The notes: generated by a model from the sequence alone, not told the origin. A DNA stretch of 64,000 nucleotides from Clostridiaceae bacterium (GCA_902363625.1 CABJAS010000009.1:106196-170195); one strand, 5' to 3'. Positions 35,552 through 44,780 are shown, counted from the first letter of the stretch. Numbers and translations are program-made.

Positions 35552-36877
35552 ATGGATAATCAAAACTTATTTATTACTAAAATTCAAGAAAAAATTGAAA
35601 AGTTTATTTTACCTACAGCATCTAAGTTAAGCAGTCAACGCCATCTTGCTTCCATTCGTGATGGTTTAACGTATTTAGTACCGTTTACTATTATTGGTGG
35701 ATTGTCGATTTTAATTTCTTCACCGCCTGTCAGTGCTAACTTGCAAGGAACAAACTTCTTTTATCAGTTTATGCTTGCATGGAAAGATTGGGCCAGCCAA
35801 TATTCCAATATACTGATGATTCCTTACAATCTGACCATTGGTATTATTTCCATCTATGTCGTTGCGGGGATTACTTACAAACTAGCTTCTCATTATAAGA
35901 TGAATGCCATCGCAAATACACTTGTCACAACCTTTATTTTTACCTGTATATCTGCTGCACCGGAAGCCTATAAAGTGGGTGAAGCATCAGTGAGTGCCAT
36001 TCCTACGGCACAACTTGGAGCTTCCAGTATGTTTGCCGCTATCATTGTCGCTATCGTGGGAGTAGAGATTAATCATTTTTTAATTGAACACAATATAAAA
36101 ATCAATATGCCTAAATCTGTACCACCTAATGTATCCGGTCCATTTGAAGTCTTGATTCCATTGATCGTTTCAACTTTTATCTTCTTTGGAATAAATCTAT
36201 TATGTACTTCTATGACCGGAGCCGGACTAACACAGCTGGTTTTCAAGATCTTCCAGCCATTACTATCGGCAACCGGATCACTGCCTTCTATTTTATTTAT
36301 TACATTATTAACGCAAATCTTTTGGTTCTTCGGAATTCATGGCAACAACATGGTAAGTGCAGTTGTTACCCCTGTCACTACCGCTAATATTGCTTTAAAC
36401 CTAGAAGCTTATAACGCCGGAAAACCAATGACTGCTATTTTCGCGGGTTCTTTCAATAGTATTTATGGAGGCTGGCTTACCTATACTACCATCTTGATTA
36501 CATTAATCATTTTCTGTAAATCTCCGCAATTAAAATCAATCAGTAAAGTAGCACCGATCTCAACCGCATTTAATGTTAATGAACCACTGATTTTTGGTAT
36601 TCCTACCGTTTTAAATGTCTATACATTTTTCGGAATAACCCTGAGTTCATTGCTTAATGTTACTATTGCCTATATCTCCATGAGTACAGGTATCGTGGGT
36701 AAGATGTATTTAACTGTACCTTGGACAACCCCGGCACCACTTGCTGCTTTCCTTTCGACTATGGATTTTAAAGCCGTGATCTTATGGGCAATTCTATTGG
36801 TACTGGATATTGCGATTATACTGCCTTTTATGAAAATGTATGATAAACAGCTTATTAAGGAAACGGTTGAAAGTTAG
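35552..36877 (+). CDS. PTS lactose/cellobiose-family EIIC permease
   Basis: A 441-residue multi-helix EIIC, paralogous to the permease at 21229. Shared blocks are LASIRDGLTYLVPFTI, MPKSVPPNVSGPFEVLIP, FWFFGIHGNNM and NVNEPLIFG. The start at 35552 has AAGGGG upstream. No EIIA or EIIB is near. Its divergent neighbour is the ceramidase-like hydrolase, so it may import a sugar whose acyl or amide group is then removed (inference). An 11-bp terminator follows. Confidence 0.88.
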   Translation: MDNQNLFITKIQEKIEKFILPTASKLSSQRHLASIRDGLTYLVPFTIIGGLSILISSPPVSANLQGTNFFYQFMLAWKDWASQYSNILMIPYNLTIGIISIYVVAGITYKLASHYKMNAIANTLVTTFIFTCISAAPEAYKVGEASVSAIPTAQLGASSMFAAIIVAIVGVEINHFLIEHNIKINMPKSVPPNVSGPFEVLIPLIVSTFIFFGINLLCTSMTGAGLTQLVFKIFQPLLSATGSLPSILFITLLTQIFWFFGIHGNNMVSAVVTPVTTANIALNLEAYNAGKPMTAIFAGSFNSIYGGWLTYTTILITLIIFCKSPQLKSISKVAPISTAFNVNEPLIFGIPTVLNVYTFFGITLSSLLNVTIAYISMSTGIVGKMYLTVPWTTPAPLAAFLSTMDFKAVILWAILLVLDIAIILPFMKMYDKQLIKETVES

Positions 36878-36917
36878 ATAAAAGTTTTATATGAACACAT
36901 TATTTAAATGATGATAT

Positions 36918-36956
36918 ATCCCCTTTGCTGAATGAACCGGCAGAGGGGATTTTTTA
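36918..36956 (+). terminator. Terminator after the second PTS EIIC
   Basis: An 11-bp stem with one G-U pair (36918-36928 with 36940-36950), 11-nt loop and a T-run. The rest of the 285-nt gap to 37163 shows nothing. Confidence 0.9.
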
Positions 36957-37162
36957 CTATGGCAAAACTTAATAAAGATAAAAACAACATAGCTAACAAC
37001 TAAAAGTAAGAAAGAACAATGCTATTATTAAAACAGAATTATACAATAACATAAAAATACATGACAACTATCGCTATCGTGGCTTGTTCCTGCTTTCTAA
37101 TCTATTGTATCCTGATCTATTCTTCTCATATTGGTGTCTCTTTTCCTCTTTATAAATTGACA

Positions 37163-37603
37163 TTAGCGTACCTTTTTAAGATAAATCATATCAATGAGTT
37201 GTTTACCGTCTTCAAACATGGGGTGATCATAGTGATCAACAAAAAAATTTTTTACTCTATGTGATTCTATAAAGCCGCAGCTATGGTAAAAAGAAAGGAC
37301 AGAAGGACAATCTCCGGTTCCAACAAATAAGACCTTGCAATCCGGATATGAAGCAAATAAAGATTCGATGAGAGATTTACCATATCCTTTTCGTTGCTGA
37401 CCGGGCAATACCGCAATATTTTTCAGCTCATAAACACCATCAGCCTCTTTTGTAACCACACACTCCGCTTTAATCCCATCATCCTGCAAAATAAACATAT
37501 CTCCATGGTTAAGATATAGATCAATCATATTTTCCTGTTCATCAGCCAATAACAATAAATCTAAATAATCTTTTTTACCACTCATCACTTTTTTTATATT
37601 CAT
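37163..37603 (-). CDS. GNAT N-acetyltransferase
   Basis: A 146-residue single-domain acetyltransferase: substrate strand ECVVTKEADGVYELKNIAVL, acetyl-CoA loop QQRKGYGKSLIE and the C-terminal FYHSCGFIESH region. Acetylates an amine on an unknown substrate. GGAGG precedes the ATG. It lies 42 nt after the DUF1905 gene on the same strand, so co-transcription is possible. Confidence 0.86.
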   Translation of the reverse strand: MNIKKVMSGKKDYLDLLLLADEQENMIDLYLNHGDMFILQDDGIKAECVVTKEADGVYELKNIAVLPGQQRKGYGKSLIESLFASYPDCKVLFVGTGDCPSVLSFYHSCGFIESHRVKNFFVDHYDHPMFEDGKQLIDMIYLKKVR

Positions 37604-37645
37604 GATTGCCTCCAGTATGGTTTAATCCTTCTAAATATGAGTTAA

Positions 37646-37951
37646 TTAAATCAAGATGACGATATTTACTTCTTGACCGCATATTATCTTTTCTTTTTTT
37701 CTAATTATAGCCTTTAATGGGAGAAAGTAAGTCCCTTGTTTAGTATCATACCAAATAGAGGTTTGCCACTCGCTATTCCCAATTTTAGCAGTAATTCTCA
37801 TTCGTCCCCAGCCTTCTTCCAAAAGTTTAAAATTATCTCTTATTTCCTTTGATAAAGCCTTGGGGAGCGGAACAATGGTCCAACCCCCTGCATCATTTGT
37901 TGATGAGTATAGATAGGGTTTCCCAATGAATTCATATCGCATTCCTTCCAT
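37646..37951 (-). CDS. DUF1905 family protein
   Basis: About 101 residues of a small all-beta family often fused to a YdeI-type domain; here it stands alone. Family phrases are GGWTIVPLPKALSKEIR and GWGRMRITAKIG followed by WYDTKQGTYFLPLK. Three ATGs in a row follow AAGGAG; 37951 (third) gives 8-nt spacing, but the second is also possible. Function unknown. Confidence 0.75.
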   Translation of the reverse strand: MEGMRYEFIGKPYLYSSTNDAGGWTIVPLPKALSKEIRDNFKLLEEGWGRMRITAKIGNSEWQTSIWYDTKQGTYFLPLKAIIRKKEKIICGQEVNIVILI

Positions 37952-38151
37952 CATCATTTCTCCTTCCCACACTCATTTTAATTATTTCTATGTCTCATAA
38001 AGAACCTTCATGTACCCATTATAGCATTGACCCTCTGCTAAGTCATTTTCTTTTATAAGGAATTAAAAATATCACTCATATAAGTGATATACAGAAAATA
38101 TTTTTAACTTTGATCAATAAAATCGATCATCCTAATTTGTATGAATAATAC

Positions 38152-38589
38152 TTAACCATTGTACTCATTGGAACTTGATAGTATTTCAATTTGACAGATA
38201 TCACTGATCTTAACGATAGTTCCATTTAATAATACAATACGTTTTTCATAGGAATCGACCTTTTTTACTTGCCCGGTAATTGTGATATATTTTCCGCCCG
38301 TTTTATTTAAATCAGCAATAAAATACGTGATTGTGACCTCTGGACAATCATTAATGTTTCTAAGCAGCTGTTGTAATTTCCTATTAATGATCTCTTGCTG
38401 GCTTGCATCAAGCTCTTTCTTTTGAGTGGTTAAGCGTTCAGTCTCCACAATTCGTTCTTTATGCCCGGTAAGTGCTGCAAAGGGAGCAAACTGTATAGCA
38501 CGAGCCTGTCTTGCCATCTGCGGATGCTTCTTGGAAACAGGTCGGGGCATATTGATAATACCCTCATAATGATGTATATCTTTTTTCAT
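38152..38589 (-). CDS. YolD-like family protein
   Basis: A 145-residue protein with the YolD signature RAIQFAPFAALTGHKERI near the N-terminus and a beta-rich C-terminal half. YolD-like genes pair with Y-family DNA polymerases in Bacillota, as here (9 nt downstream). Role suggested by this context is to bind or regulate the polymerase at damage sites. The start lacks a strong Shine-Dalgarno site, so coupling to the upstream gene is likely. Confidence 0.85.
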   Translation of the reverse strand: MKKDIHHYEGIINMPRPVSKKHPQMARQARAIQFAPFAALTGHKERIVETERLTTQKKELDASQQEIINRKLQQLLRNINDCPEVTITYFIADLNKTGGKYITITGQVKKVDSYEKRIVLLNGTIVKISDICQIEILSSSNEYNG

Positions 38590-38598
38590 AGTTTATCT

Positions 38599-40104
38599 CT
38601 AAGCCTTATGTCCGCCAATCGTTTTATTACGAGTAATAGCGGTTGCCCCTTCTTCAAGATCCATTACCTTTAAAACTGCGTTCTTTCCATATTTTTTCTT
38701 AATCGCTAATGTTGCCAGTTGTATTCTTTTATCTTTTTCCAATTCTTCTTTTTGTTTTTTTCTTTGTATTTCTATTGCATCATTATCCTCAAATAAATTC
38801 ATTTGCTGAATAATTTCCTGATTTTGGGTTTCCCCCTCATACCTTACATGATTAGCAGAAATATTGATTCTTCTGATATACAGTTTTTTATCCACAATCT
38901 TATCATAAGCGCTTAAAACTTTTTCTATAATATAACTTGAAGATGAGGTAAACATTTCAAGCTGAATACTTTTATGAGCATGTTTAGGTATTTTGCGCCC
39001 ATAGTAATCTGTTGTTATTTCACCTCTATATAAAGACCTATGATTTGCAAGGTTGTCTTTATCATAACCGACAGTAAATATTATTTGATCTGTCACCAGC
39101 TGTTTATCCACCAGATCAAGGGCAAGCTGATCCGCCATCTCGATTACCACCAGTCTTGCTTTTTTGAAGTCGTAGGGATCACTCAACACCTGTCCGCTGC
39201 CAATGCTTTGATTTTCAGGCTGATACGCTTTAATATCTTCCATAGAACAGGATTCGTATCCCCACGCATGATCGATCAGCAATTCTGCATTAATACCAAA
39301 TTCATCATATAATAAATCTTCATTATGAAGAGAGCATCTTGCAATATCCCCCATCGTGTATAACCCTAATTTCTCCAGCCTTTTTGTATAACCTCTTCCT
39401 ACTCGCCAAAAATCTCTTAATGGTGTATGACTCCATAAATATTGACGGTATCCTGATTCATCAAGCTGTGCAATTCGGACTCCATCTTTATCCGCTCTAA
39501 CATGCTTTGCCATTATATCCATAGCGACCTTGCATAAATAAAGATTTGTTCCGATTCCAGCTGTTGCCGTAATTCCTGTGGTTTCGTATATATCTATAAT
39601 AATCCTTTTTACAAATTCCTTCGCTGTCATTTTATTTGAGTTTAAATAACCGGTGATATCCACAAATACTTCATCAATGGAATATACATGAATATCTTGC
39701 GGAGATAAATATTTTAAATATACTTCATATATTTTTGCACTGTACTCAATATAAAATGACATTCTCGGCGTTGCAACAACATAAGAAAGCTCCAGATTAG
39801 GATTCTTCTGCAATTCTACATCATCATAAGAGCTTCCACTGAATCTATGTCTCATCGCCTTTTTCAGTCTTTGATGATTTACCTCTTTTACTTTTTGAAC
39901 AACTTCAAATAATCTTGCCCTCCCGGCTATTCCATATTTCTTTAAAGATGGAGAAACAGCTAAACAGATCGTCTTTTCTGTTCTGCTAGAATCAGCAACA
40001 ACTAAATTAGTAGTCAGAGGATCAAGTCCTCTCTCCTGACACTCAACCGATGCATAAAAAGATTTCAAATCAATAGCCGCATAGACTCGATCAGCCTTTT
40101 TCAT
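38599..40104 (-). CDS. Y-family (UmuC/DinP-type) translesion DNA polymerase
   Basis: A 501-residue error-prone polymerase. The catalytic set is intact: AIDLKSFYASVEC (first Asp, steric gate region) and VYSIDEVFVDIT (Asp-Glu pair). A helix-hairpin-helix-like stretch (RLEKLGLYTMGDIA) and a little-finger domain follow, then a C-terminal lysine-rich tail. This length and the YolD partner match the UvrX/YqjW-type polymerases. The start at 40104 has AGGAGG 7 nt upstream; an extended frame to 40203 lacks one. No clear LexA-type box was seen upstream, so SOS control is unproven. Confidence 0.92.
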   Translation of the reverse strand: MKKADRVYAAIDLKSFYASVECQERGLDPLTTNLVVADSSRTEKTICLAVSPSLKKYGIAGRARLFEVVQKVKEVNHQRLKKAMRHRFSGSSYDDVELQKNPNLELSYVVATPRMSFYIEYSAKIYEVYLKYLSPQDIHVYSIDEVFVDITGYLNSNKMTAKEFVKRIIIDIYETTGITATAGIGTNLYLCKVAMDIMAKHVRADKDGVRIAQLDESGYRQYLWSHTPLRDFWRVGRGYTKRLEKLGLYTMGDIARCSLHNEDLLYDEFGINAELLIDHAWGYESCSMEDIKAYQPENQSIGSGQVLSDPYDFKKARLVVIEMADQLALDLVDKQLVTDQIIFTVGYDKDNLANHRSLYRGEITTDYYGRKIPKHAHKSIQLEMFTSSSSYIIEKVLSAYDKIVDKKLYIRRINISANHVRYEGETQNQEIIQQMNLFEDNDAIEIQRKKQKEELEKDKRIQLATLAIKKKYGKNAVLKVMDLEEGATAITRNKTIGGHKA

Positions 40105-40273
40105 CCTATTTCCTCCTATAGACACCCTATTCATTATTATTTTAACATATCTGCCATATTTTACATTTTTCAAGCAGTGCTCTTTATTAAAAGTATTTCC
40201 CAATAATTGTCATTTAACATAAATATGAGTAATTATACAAAATTGAGAGAATGGTAATAAAATAATAATTTAT

Positions 40274-40300
40274 ATAAAAAACTCCCATCACCATGGGAGT
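40274..40300 (-). terminator. Terminator after the unknown 353-residue gene
   Basis: On the minus strand ACTCCCAT-GGTG-ATGGGAGT is an 8-bp perfect stem with a four-base loop and six T, 79 nt past the stop codon at 40380. Confidence 0.88.
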
Positions 40301-40379
40301 AAAGGCCTTTATTCTCTAATATAATAAAGACCAAGTATATATGAAATTATGTCCATTTATAGCTTTAATATTAACTTAT

Positions 40380-41441
40380 TTAAAATAATGTAATTAAATC
40401 TATTCTATTTTCATTTGGGATATATTTAAATGCTGCCATTATTTTAGCTCTTTTTTTAAGACAAAGAACTTCAAACAAAATACTAAACCTGATATTTCCC
40501 CACTCATCAAAATATAGATTAAAAATATAGTTATGCCTTAGTTTTTCCTTTAGTAATTTTTGCATATCTTCTACTGTAAATGTATCCATACCACTTCGTT
40601 TCAAGATTTGTGTTTTTACAGTTTTTAAATATTTTAACTTATCTGATTTTACACAAATATTAACATCTGATAAATTTATATAAAACGGACAAACCGCATT
40701 TAATGAATCACTTACGTCTATTTCATACAATAAGCTACTCTCAATCTTATAATCTAAGAAGGAATTATAGTATTCTTGTTTTACTGGATATTCTCTATAT
40801 CCTTTTACTGCAAAATCATAAAAATGATCATTCGCCATTTCACCGGGAAATATAATCTGTTTTCCTTTTTTTATACATACTGATCCCAATATATAAGCTA
40901 ATAAATCCTTCAAATCATTTTCATATGTAAAATTACAATAACCTATATACATTCTTTCATCATTTAATTTTTCTAATAATTTCTTTTTTTCAGCTCTTGT
41001 GATGTTGTTTAAGTATACAAAAAAGTATTGAGATGAATCTATATAAAGGGTATAATTTAAAAATTTTAAATTACTAAAAAGTAATTTTTTAGCTCTTTCC
41101 TGATATTGACTTTTACAAATAAAATCACCAATATGAACACTATGTACCGTTGTATCATTCAATAAAGGAAAGATTATTTCCAAGATATGTTGACCGTAAT
41201 TACACATATTCAAATCTTTATTTGTATCAAAACATAATAACAATTCTTCTTTATCTTTATCACGATTAGGAATTAACGCTCTGCATAGTTTTTTATATTC
41301 TATACCTTTGTTATTTAAATATCGTAAAAATTCTTGAAAATGATAGTTTACTTCAATATTAAACTGTTCTGCGGTTGTATTGAGAGGATTTCTCATCAAC
41401 TGCCAGATAATATTATCTCTAGTATTAAATGTATAAATCAA
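40380..41441 (-). CDS. Unrecognised 353-residue protein, TTG start
   Basis: I recognise no family. The protein is soluble, asparagine- and lysine-rich, with alternating helical and strand stretches: IIWQLMRNPLNTTAEQF at the start, a CxxC-free middle with SSQYFFVYLNNITRAEKKKL, and FNLYFDEWGNIRFSILFEV near the end. The start is TTG with GAGGAG 9 nt upstream; no ATG fits. Codon use looks more AT-rich than its neighbours. It is monocistronic (own terminator), upstream of the translesion polymerase pair on the same strand. It could be a recently acquired gene. Confidence 0.6.
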   Translation of the reverse strand: MIYTFNTRDNIIWQLMRNPLNTTAEQFNIEVNYHFQEFLRYLNNKGIEYKKLCRALIPNRDKDKEELLLCFDTNKDLNMCNYGQHILEIIFPLLNDTTVHSVHIGDFICKSQYQERAKKLLFSNLKFLNYTLYIDSSQYFFVYLNNITRAEKKKLLEKLNDERMYIGYCNFTYENDLKDLLAYILGSVCIKKGKQIIFPGEMANDHFYDFAVKGYREYPVKQEYYNSFLDYKIESSLLYEIDVSDSLNAVCPFYINLSDVNICVKSDKLKYLKTVKTQILKRSGMDTFTVEDMQKLLKEKLRHNYIFNLYFDEWGNIRFSILFEVLCLKKRAKIMAAFKYIPNENRIDLITLF

Positions 41442-41589
41442 TTATTTCATCTCCTCTTTCATAAACTATATTCATTATTAACTTATTGTTCTTTTTTTAC
41501 TCATAAAGGCACAAACAAAAGCTTCAAATCCCTAACCCTTAAAAAACTCTGTTTTATAATCTCTAAAACATAACGCCTGATCTCATTAA

Positions 41590-41889
41590 TTAAAGCAAAT
41601 AATTATTTTCTTTATTAGCAATCTGAAAAGAAACTAATTTATAAGTGGCATATCCCCCCATAACCAAGGGTTCCTGCTTACAAAGTTCTTCTGCTTCTTC
41701 ACGACTTTCCACTTTCAGGATATACATCCCAGCCACTCCCGGATAACCTTTGAACACCCCGCAAATTTCCAGTTTTCCCTCATCATCTAATTTTCTTATG
41801 TTTTCTACGTGTTCTGTAACAATTTGCTTTGTTATCCTATTATAAGTTTTAGTCTTTTCAATCAACATCATATACATTAATTTTTCCAT
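41590..41889 (-). CDS. YciI-like family protein
   Basis: A 99-residue ferredoxin-like-fold protein of the YCII family. It carries TYNRITKQIVTEHVENIRKLDDEGK with the conserved histidine, GMYILKVESREEAEELC and EPLVMGGYATY. Family members include dehalogenases and small enzymes of unknown substrate. GAGGAG precedes the ATG. No operon partner is evident. Confidence 0.78.
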   Translation of the reverse strand: MEKLMYMMLIEKTKTYNRITKQIVTEHVENIRKLDDEGKLEICGVFKGYPGVAGMYILKVESREEAEELCKQEPLVMGGYATYKLVSFQIANKENNYLL

Positions 41890-42003
41890 ACTCTTCTCCT
41901 CAATATTTTAATTTTTCTATTCTATCATCCAAAATTCAGCAACTCTCTATAGTTCACAAACAAGATAAAATACATATCATTTTCCTATAAACAGTAACCT
42001 TTA

Positions 42004-42366
42004 TCACATAAACTCGACAATCACTATTTCATTTCCATCTATATCTCTTAAACGAACCTCGTAAGTTCCCCAATCATATTGAATAGCTTCAGATAATGAG
42101 ATTCCTTTTTTCTTTAAATCTGTAATTGTTGAATCAAGATTTTCTGTTTGAAATACAAATGATTGATAGCCGGTCGGTGACACATTACATTTTTCACAAT
42201 CCCATATGCAAAGGGTGGGGGCGTTTTCTATAAAGCCGAAATAAACTCCATTTAAATAATCATCATCAGTTTTGATAATCGGTATTTCCAATATTTTTTT
42301 ATAAAACTCAATAAGCTCTTTTGCTTGCTTTGAAAAAATATTTGTACAGCAGTATCCTGTTATCAT
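42004..42366 (-). CDS. VOC-superfamily (glyoxalase/bleomycin-resistance-like) protein
   Basis: A 120-residue paired beta-alpha-beta-beta-beta protein: TGYCCTNIFSKQAKELIEFYKKIL begins the first module and TYEVRLRDIDGNEIVIVEFM ends the second with the usual Glu ligand position. Small VOC proteins bind a metal and act as lyases or dioxygenases, or bind drugs. The start at 42366 has GAGGAGG 6 nt upstream. Monocistronic. Confidence 0.82.
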   Translation of the reverse strand: MITGYCCTNIFSKQAKELIEFYKKILEIPIIKTDDDYLNGVYFGFIENAPTLCIWDCEKCNVSPTGYQSFVFQTENLDSTITDLKKKGISLSEAIQYDWGTYEVRLRDIDGNEIVIVEFM

Positions 42367-42763
42367 CTTCTTCCTCCTCATCGTTATTTTTATTTAGTTA
42401 CAAAGTATCATTTATCTTCCGTGATCTTGCTTATACAGAATAAATTCTACTATCAGCAGCCTACTCTATTTTTATTCTATCATAAAACTAACAGTCCCCA
42501 TAGAAAAACAATTCTCACTCTTTATCCTTTTAGTCCCTCATCTCCTGTTAAATAAAAACAGTCCCTTAACTGTGGCTTTTAACAGAATGTCTTAAGATGA
42601 GAAAAGCTCTATAAACAGAAGCCTTCCAAGATTAGTAAACCTAACTTAAATTTCTATCTCTTAGCTATGTATTTAATATTAATATGGAGTTTCAACAGTT
42701 TCTTCTTGCAACCAGTCTCCTGCTTTTAGCGGTCACTTAATTAATGTTGTTCATACCCTTACT
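42367..42763. other. Gene-free gap with nested inverted repeats
   Basis: No gene is supported here. A nested hairpin lies at about 42546-42584: outer CTGTTAAA/TTTAACAG and inner ACAGT/ACTGT (42558-42573), followed on the minus strand by TTTTATTT. It may terminate the MerR gene that ends at 42764, though it is 190 nt past the stop. Confidence 0.4.
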
Positions 42764-43741
42764 CTATTTTTTATCTTTTAACTTTATTGGAACATACCTT
42801 TGCATTTGCCGATATCCAAGTCCTTTTTCTATATCCTGTTGATATGTATTATTTTCATCTAAATAGGGCATATTAAACATAAACTTTCGATCCTTATCAA
42901 TCTCAAAATTAGTATTTTCAATCCATTGAAATATTTTTTCCTGAACTTTTTGAATACTCTCATCATCTTCATCTATGCTAACCGCCATAGCGTATAAACC
43001 GCCTTTAAAATCAATAATTTCCATTGGACTTACATCCTCTTGTTTGACATCAGCCTTAATTGCACAAATCATCTCTCCTGAATCATCATCTGTCACCATT
43101 GTGAAATCCAAACAATCAAATATAATCGTTTGAAAAAGGTGATAGTGCTGCCATAATTGAAACATGTAACCACCGCTCTTAAAAATATCTTCCCATGAAT
43201 GAACCCCGGTAGTTATTGCTTTGAATGAAGGAACTCTAACAACCATGATATCAGGTATCTTTTTATCTAATTTATTTGTGACTTCAATAAGACGAGTGAT
43301 ATTTGATGGCTTGCCTATATAATCAACATTGGTAATCTGCATCTCTATCTCTTTTGCTTTGTCATATAATTGTTTAATATCCGACTTGAACGTAAAGTTT
43401 AATGTTTCAATTTCTTGTATGAAATCAAACACTATTTCTTTAAGCTGATGCAATAATGATATTTCATCATCTATACTTTCTATTTTCTTTTTTAATACAT
43501 CTAAAACTACCTCTGATCCCGTTGTATCGAAGATACGCTTGATGTCCTTAATACTTATGTTTAATTTACGTAGTATCAAGATTTGTTCAATTCGTCTAAC
43601 GGCATCCTCATCATACATTCTATAAGACACTTCATCACTGCGGATACTCGTCAATAACCCTATATCTTCATAATAGCGTAAGGTACGTGCTGTAATATCA
43701 TATCTATTGGAAATATCTCTTATCTTTATTAATTTGTTCAT
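42764..43741 (-). CDS. MerR-family regulator with GyrI-like effector domain
   Basis: A 325-residue regulator: N-terminal MerR winged helix (IRDISNRYDITARTLRYYEDIGLL), a helical dimerisation segment (about 75-120) and a C-terminal GyrI-like ligand domain that ends RYVPIKLKDKK. This layout is that of BmrR/TipA-like multidrug sensors. AAGGAGG lies 11 nt before the ATG. Its own promoter has the 19-bp spacing typical of MerR targets, so it probably autoregulates. Effector unknown. Confidence 0.87.
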   Translation of the reverse strand: MNKLIKIRDISNRYDITARTLRYYEDIGLLTSIRSDEVSYRMYDEDAVRRIEQILILRKLNISIKDIKRIFDTTGSEVVLDVLKKKIESIDDEISLLHQLKEIVFDFIQEIETLNFTFKSDIKQLYDKAKEIEMQITNVDYIGKPSNITRLIEVTNKLDKKIPDIMVVRVPSFKAITTGVHSWEDIFKSGGYMFQLWQHYHLFQTIIFDCLDFTMVTDDDSGEMICAIKADVKQEDVSPMEIIDFKGGLYAMAVSIDEDDESIQKVQEKIFQWIENTNFEIDKDRKFMFNMPYLDENNTYQQDIEKGLGYRQMQRYVPIKLKDKK

Positions 43742-43774
43742 AAACCATGTGCCCTCCTTCTATAGTATAGCTAT

Positions 43775-43805
43775 ATTATATAGTGTTCCCTAAAGGAAGA
43801 GTCAA
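43775..43805 (-). promoter_or_regulatory. MerR-type promoter with 19-bp spacer
   Basis: On the minus strand, TTGACT (43805-43800), a 19-nt spacer, and TATAAT (43780-43775). The spacer contains the dyad CTTCC-TTTA-GGGAA. A 19-bp spacer with a central dyad is the hallmark of promoters that MerR proteins activate by twisting the DNA. Confidence 0.88.
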
Positions 43806-43814
43806 TCTTTATAT

Positions 43815-43841
43815 TAAAAAAAGCCCCATAAATGGGGCTTT
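43815..43841 (-). terminator. Terminator of the rplM-rpsI operon
   Basis: On the minus strand AAGCCCCA-TTTA-TGGGGCTT (8 bp) with a T-run, 44 nt past the rpsI stop. Confidence 0.93.
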
Positions 43842-43884
43842 CCAAGATTTGCAGTTCTTTATATTTGTATTTAACCTGATGATA

Positions 43885-44280
43885 CTATCTCTTAGAGAAT
43901 TGAGGAGCACGTCTAGCTGCTTTAAGTCCGTATTTCTTACGTTCTTTAGCACGGGCATCACGAGTTAAGAATCCAGCTGCTTTTAATGCAGGTCTGTAAT
44001 CAGAACCAGCTTCCAATAAAGCTCTTGCAACACCATGACGGATAGCACCGGCTTGACCAGTGTATCCCCCACCATATACATTAACAATTACATCGAATTT
44101 ATCTTTAGTAGCTGTTAATTCTAATGGTTGGTTGATTACCATTGTTAAGACGTCAGAATTATTTAAATATTCTTTAGCGCCTCTTCCGTTGATTGTGAAG
44201 TTCCCTGTACCTGGTCTTAAAATAACACGAGCTACAGATGATTTTCTTCTTCCAGTTCCTCTATATTGTACGATTGCCAT
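43885..44280 (-). CDS. rpsI: 30S ribosomal protein S9
   Basis: 131 residues with the S9 signature [12 protein letters not shown] and the C-terminal tail ending APQFSKR. Binds 16S rRNA near the decoding site; its tail reaches the tRNA in the P site. It follows rplM by 14 nt, the universal S9-L13 pair. Confidence 0.98.
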   Translation of the reverse strand: MAIVQYRGTGRRKSSVARVILRPGTGNFTINGRGAKEYLNNSDVLTMVINQPLELTATKDKFDVIVNVYGGGYTGQAGAIRHGVARALLEAGSDYRPALKAAGFLTRDARAKERKKYGLKAARRAPQFSKR

Positions 44281-44294
44281 AGTCTTCCTCCTTC

Positions 44295-44732
44295 TTATCC
44301 TTTAATTTTCAATTCTTCAGGTTTTTGAGCTGCATGTGGATGAGAATTACCTGTATAAACAAATAATTTCATACCTTGTTGTCTACCTAATGTATTGTGT
44401 GGTAACATCCCTTTAACGGCTGCTTCTACAAATCCAGTAGGATTTTTAGTTTGGAAAGTTCTGGCAGTTTTAACTTTTAAACCACCTAACCATCCTGAGT
44501 GACTGTAATATTTTACTTTATCTAATTTCTTACCAGTCATTACTACTTTTTCAGCATTAATGATAATTACATAATCACCTGTATCCACATGTGGTGTATA
44601 AGTTGGTTTGTGTTTTCCTCTTAATACTGTTGCTACTTCAGAAGCTAAACGTCCTAAAGTAAGTCCTTCAGCGTCAACTACGAACCATTTACGTTCAATT
44701 GTTGATTCCTTCGCCATTGTTGTTTGTCGCAT
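44295..44732 (-). CDS. rplM: 50S ribosomal protein L13
   Basis: 145 residues with the L13 signature ([41 protein letters not shown]). An early-assembly 23S rRNA binder. AGGAGG precedes the ATG at 44732. The start [10 protein letters not shown] is a few residues longer than usual. Regulation by a leader is likely (see leader entry). Confidence 0.98.
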   Translation of the reverse strand: MRQTTMAKESTIERKWFVVDAEGLTLGRLASEVATVLRGKHKPTYTPHVDTGDYVIIINAEKVVMTGKKLDKVKYYSHSGWLGGLKVKTARTFQTKNPTGFVEAAVKGMLPHNTLGRQQGMKLFVYTGNSHPHAAQKPEELKIKG

Positions 44733-44780
44733 TGTAAATTCCTCCTGTAGTTTCCGGGGCTACTAGGCATAACAGTGCCA
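44733..44780 (-). ncRNA. Putative L13-type leader
   Basis: The short 5' leader has two small hairpins on the minus strand: GGCACTGTTATGCC and TAGT-AGCCCCGGAA-ACTA, ending just before AGGAGG. L13 leaders are known in Bacillota as autoregulatory elements; a covariance search would tell. Confidence 0.5.

Noticed and set aside
37061..37264. 67-codon plus-strand frame
   Set aside because: It overlaps the acetyltransferase gene antisense and lacks a ribosome-binding site and any recognisable pattern.
38599..40203. N-terminally extended polymerase frame to 40203
   Set aside because: The start at 40104 has AGGAGG at proper distance and matches the family N-terminus; the extension is untranslated leader.
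42546..42590. Nested inverted repeat considered as a mobile-element end
   Set aside because: No second copy, transposase or target duplication is visible; a terminator-like or structural role is simpler.
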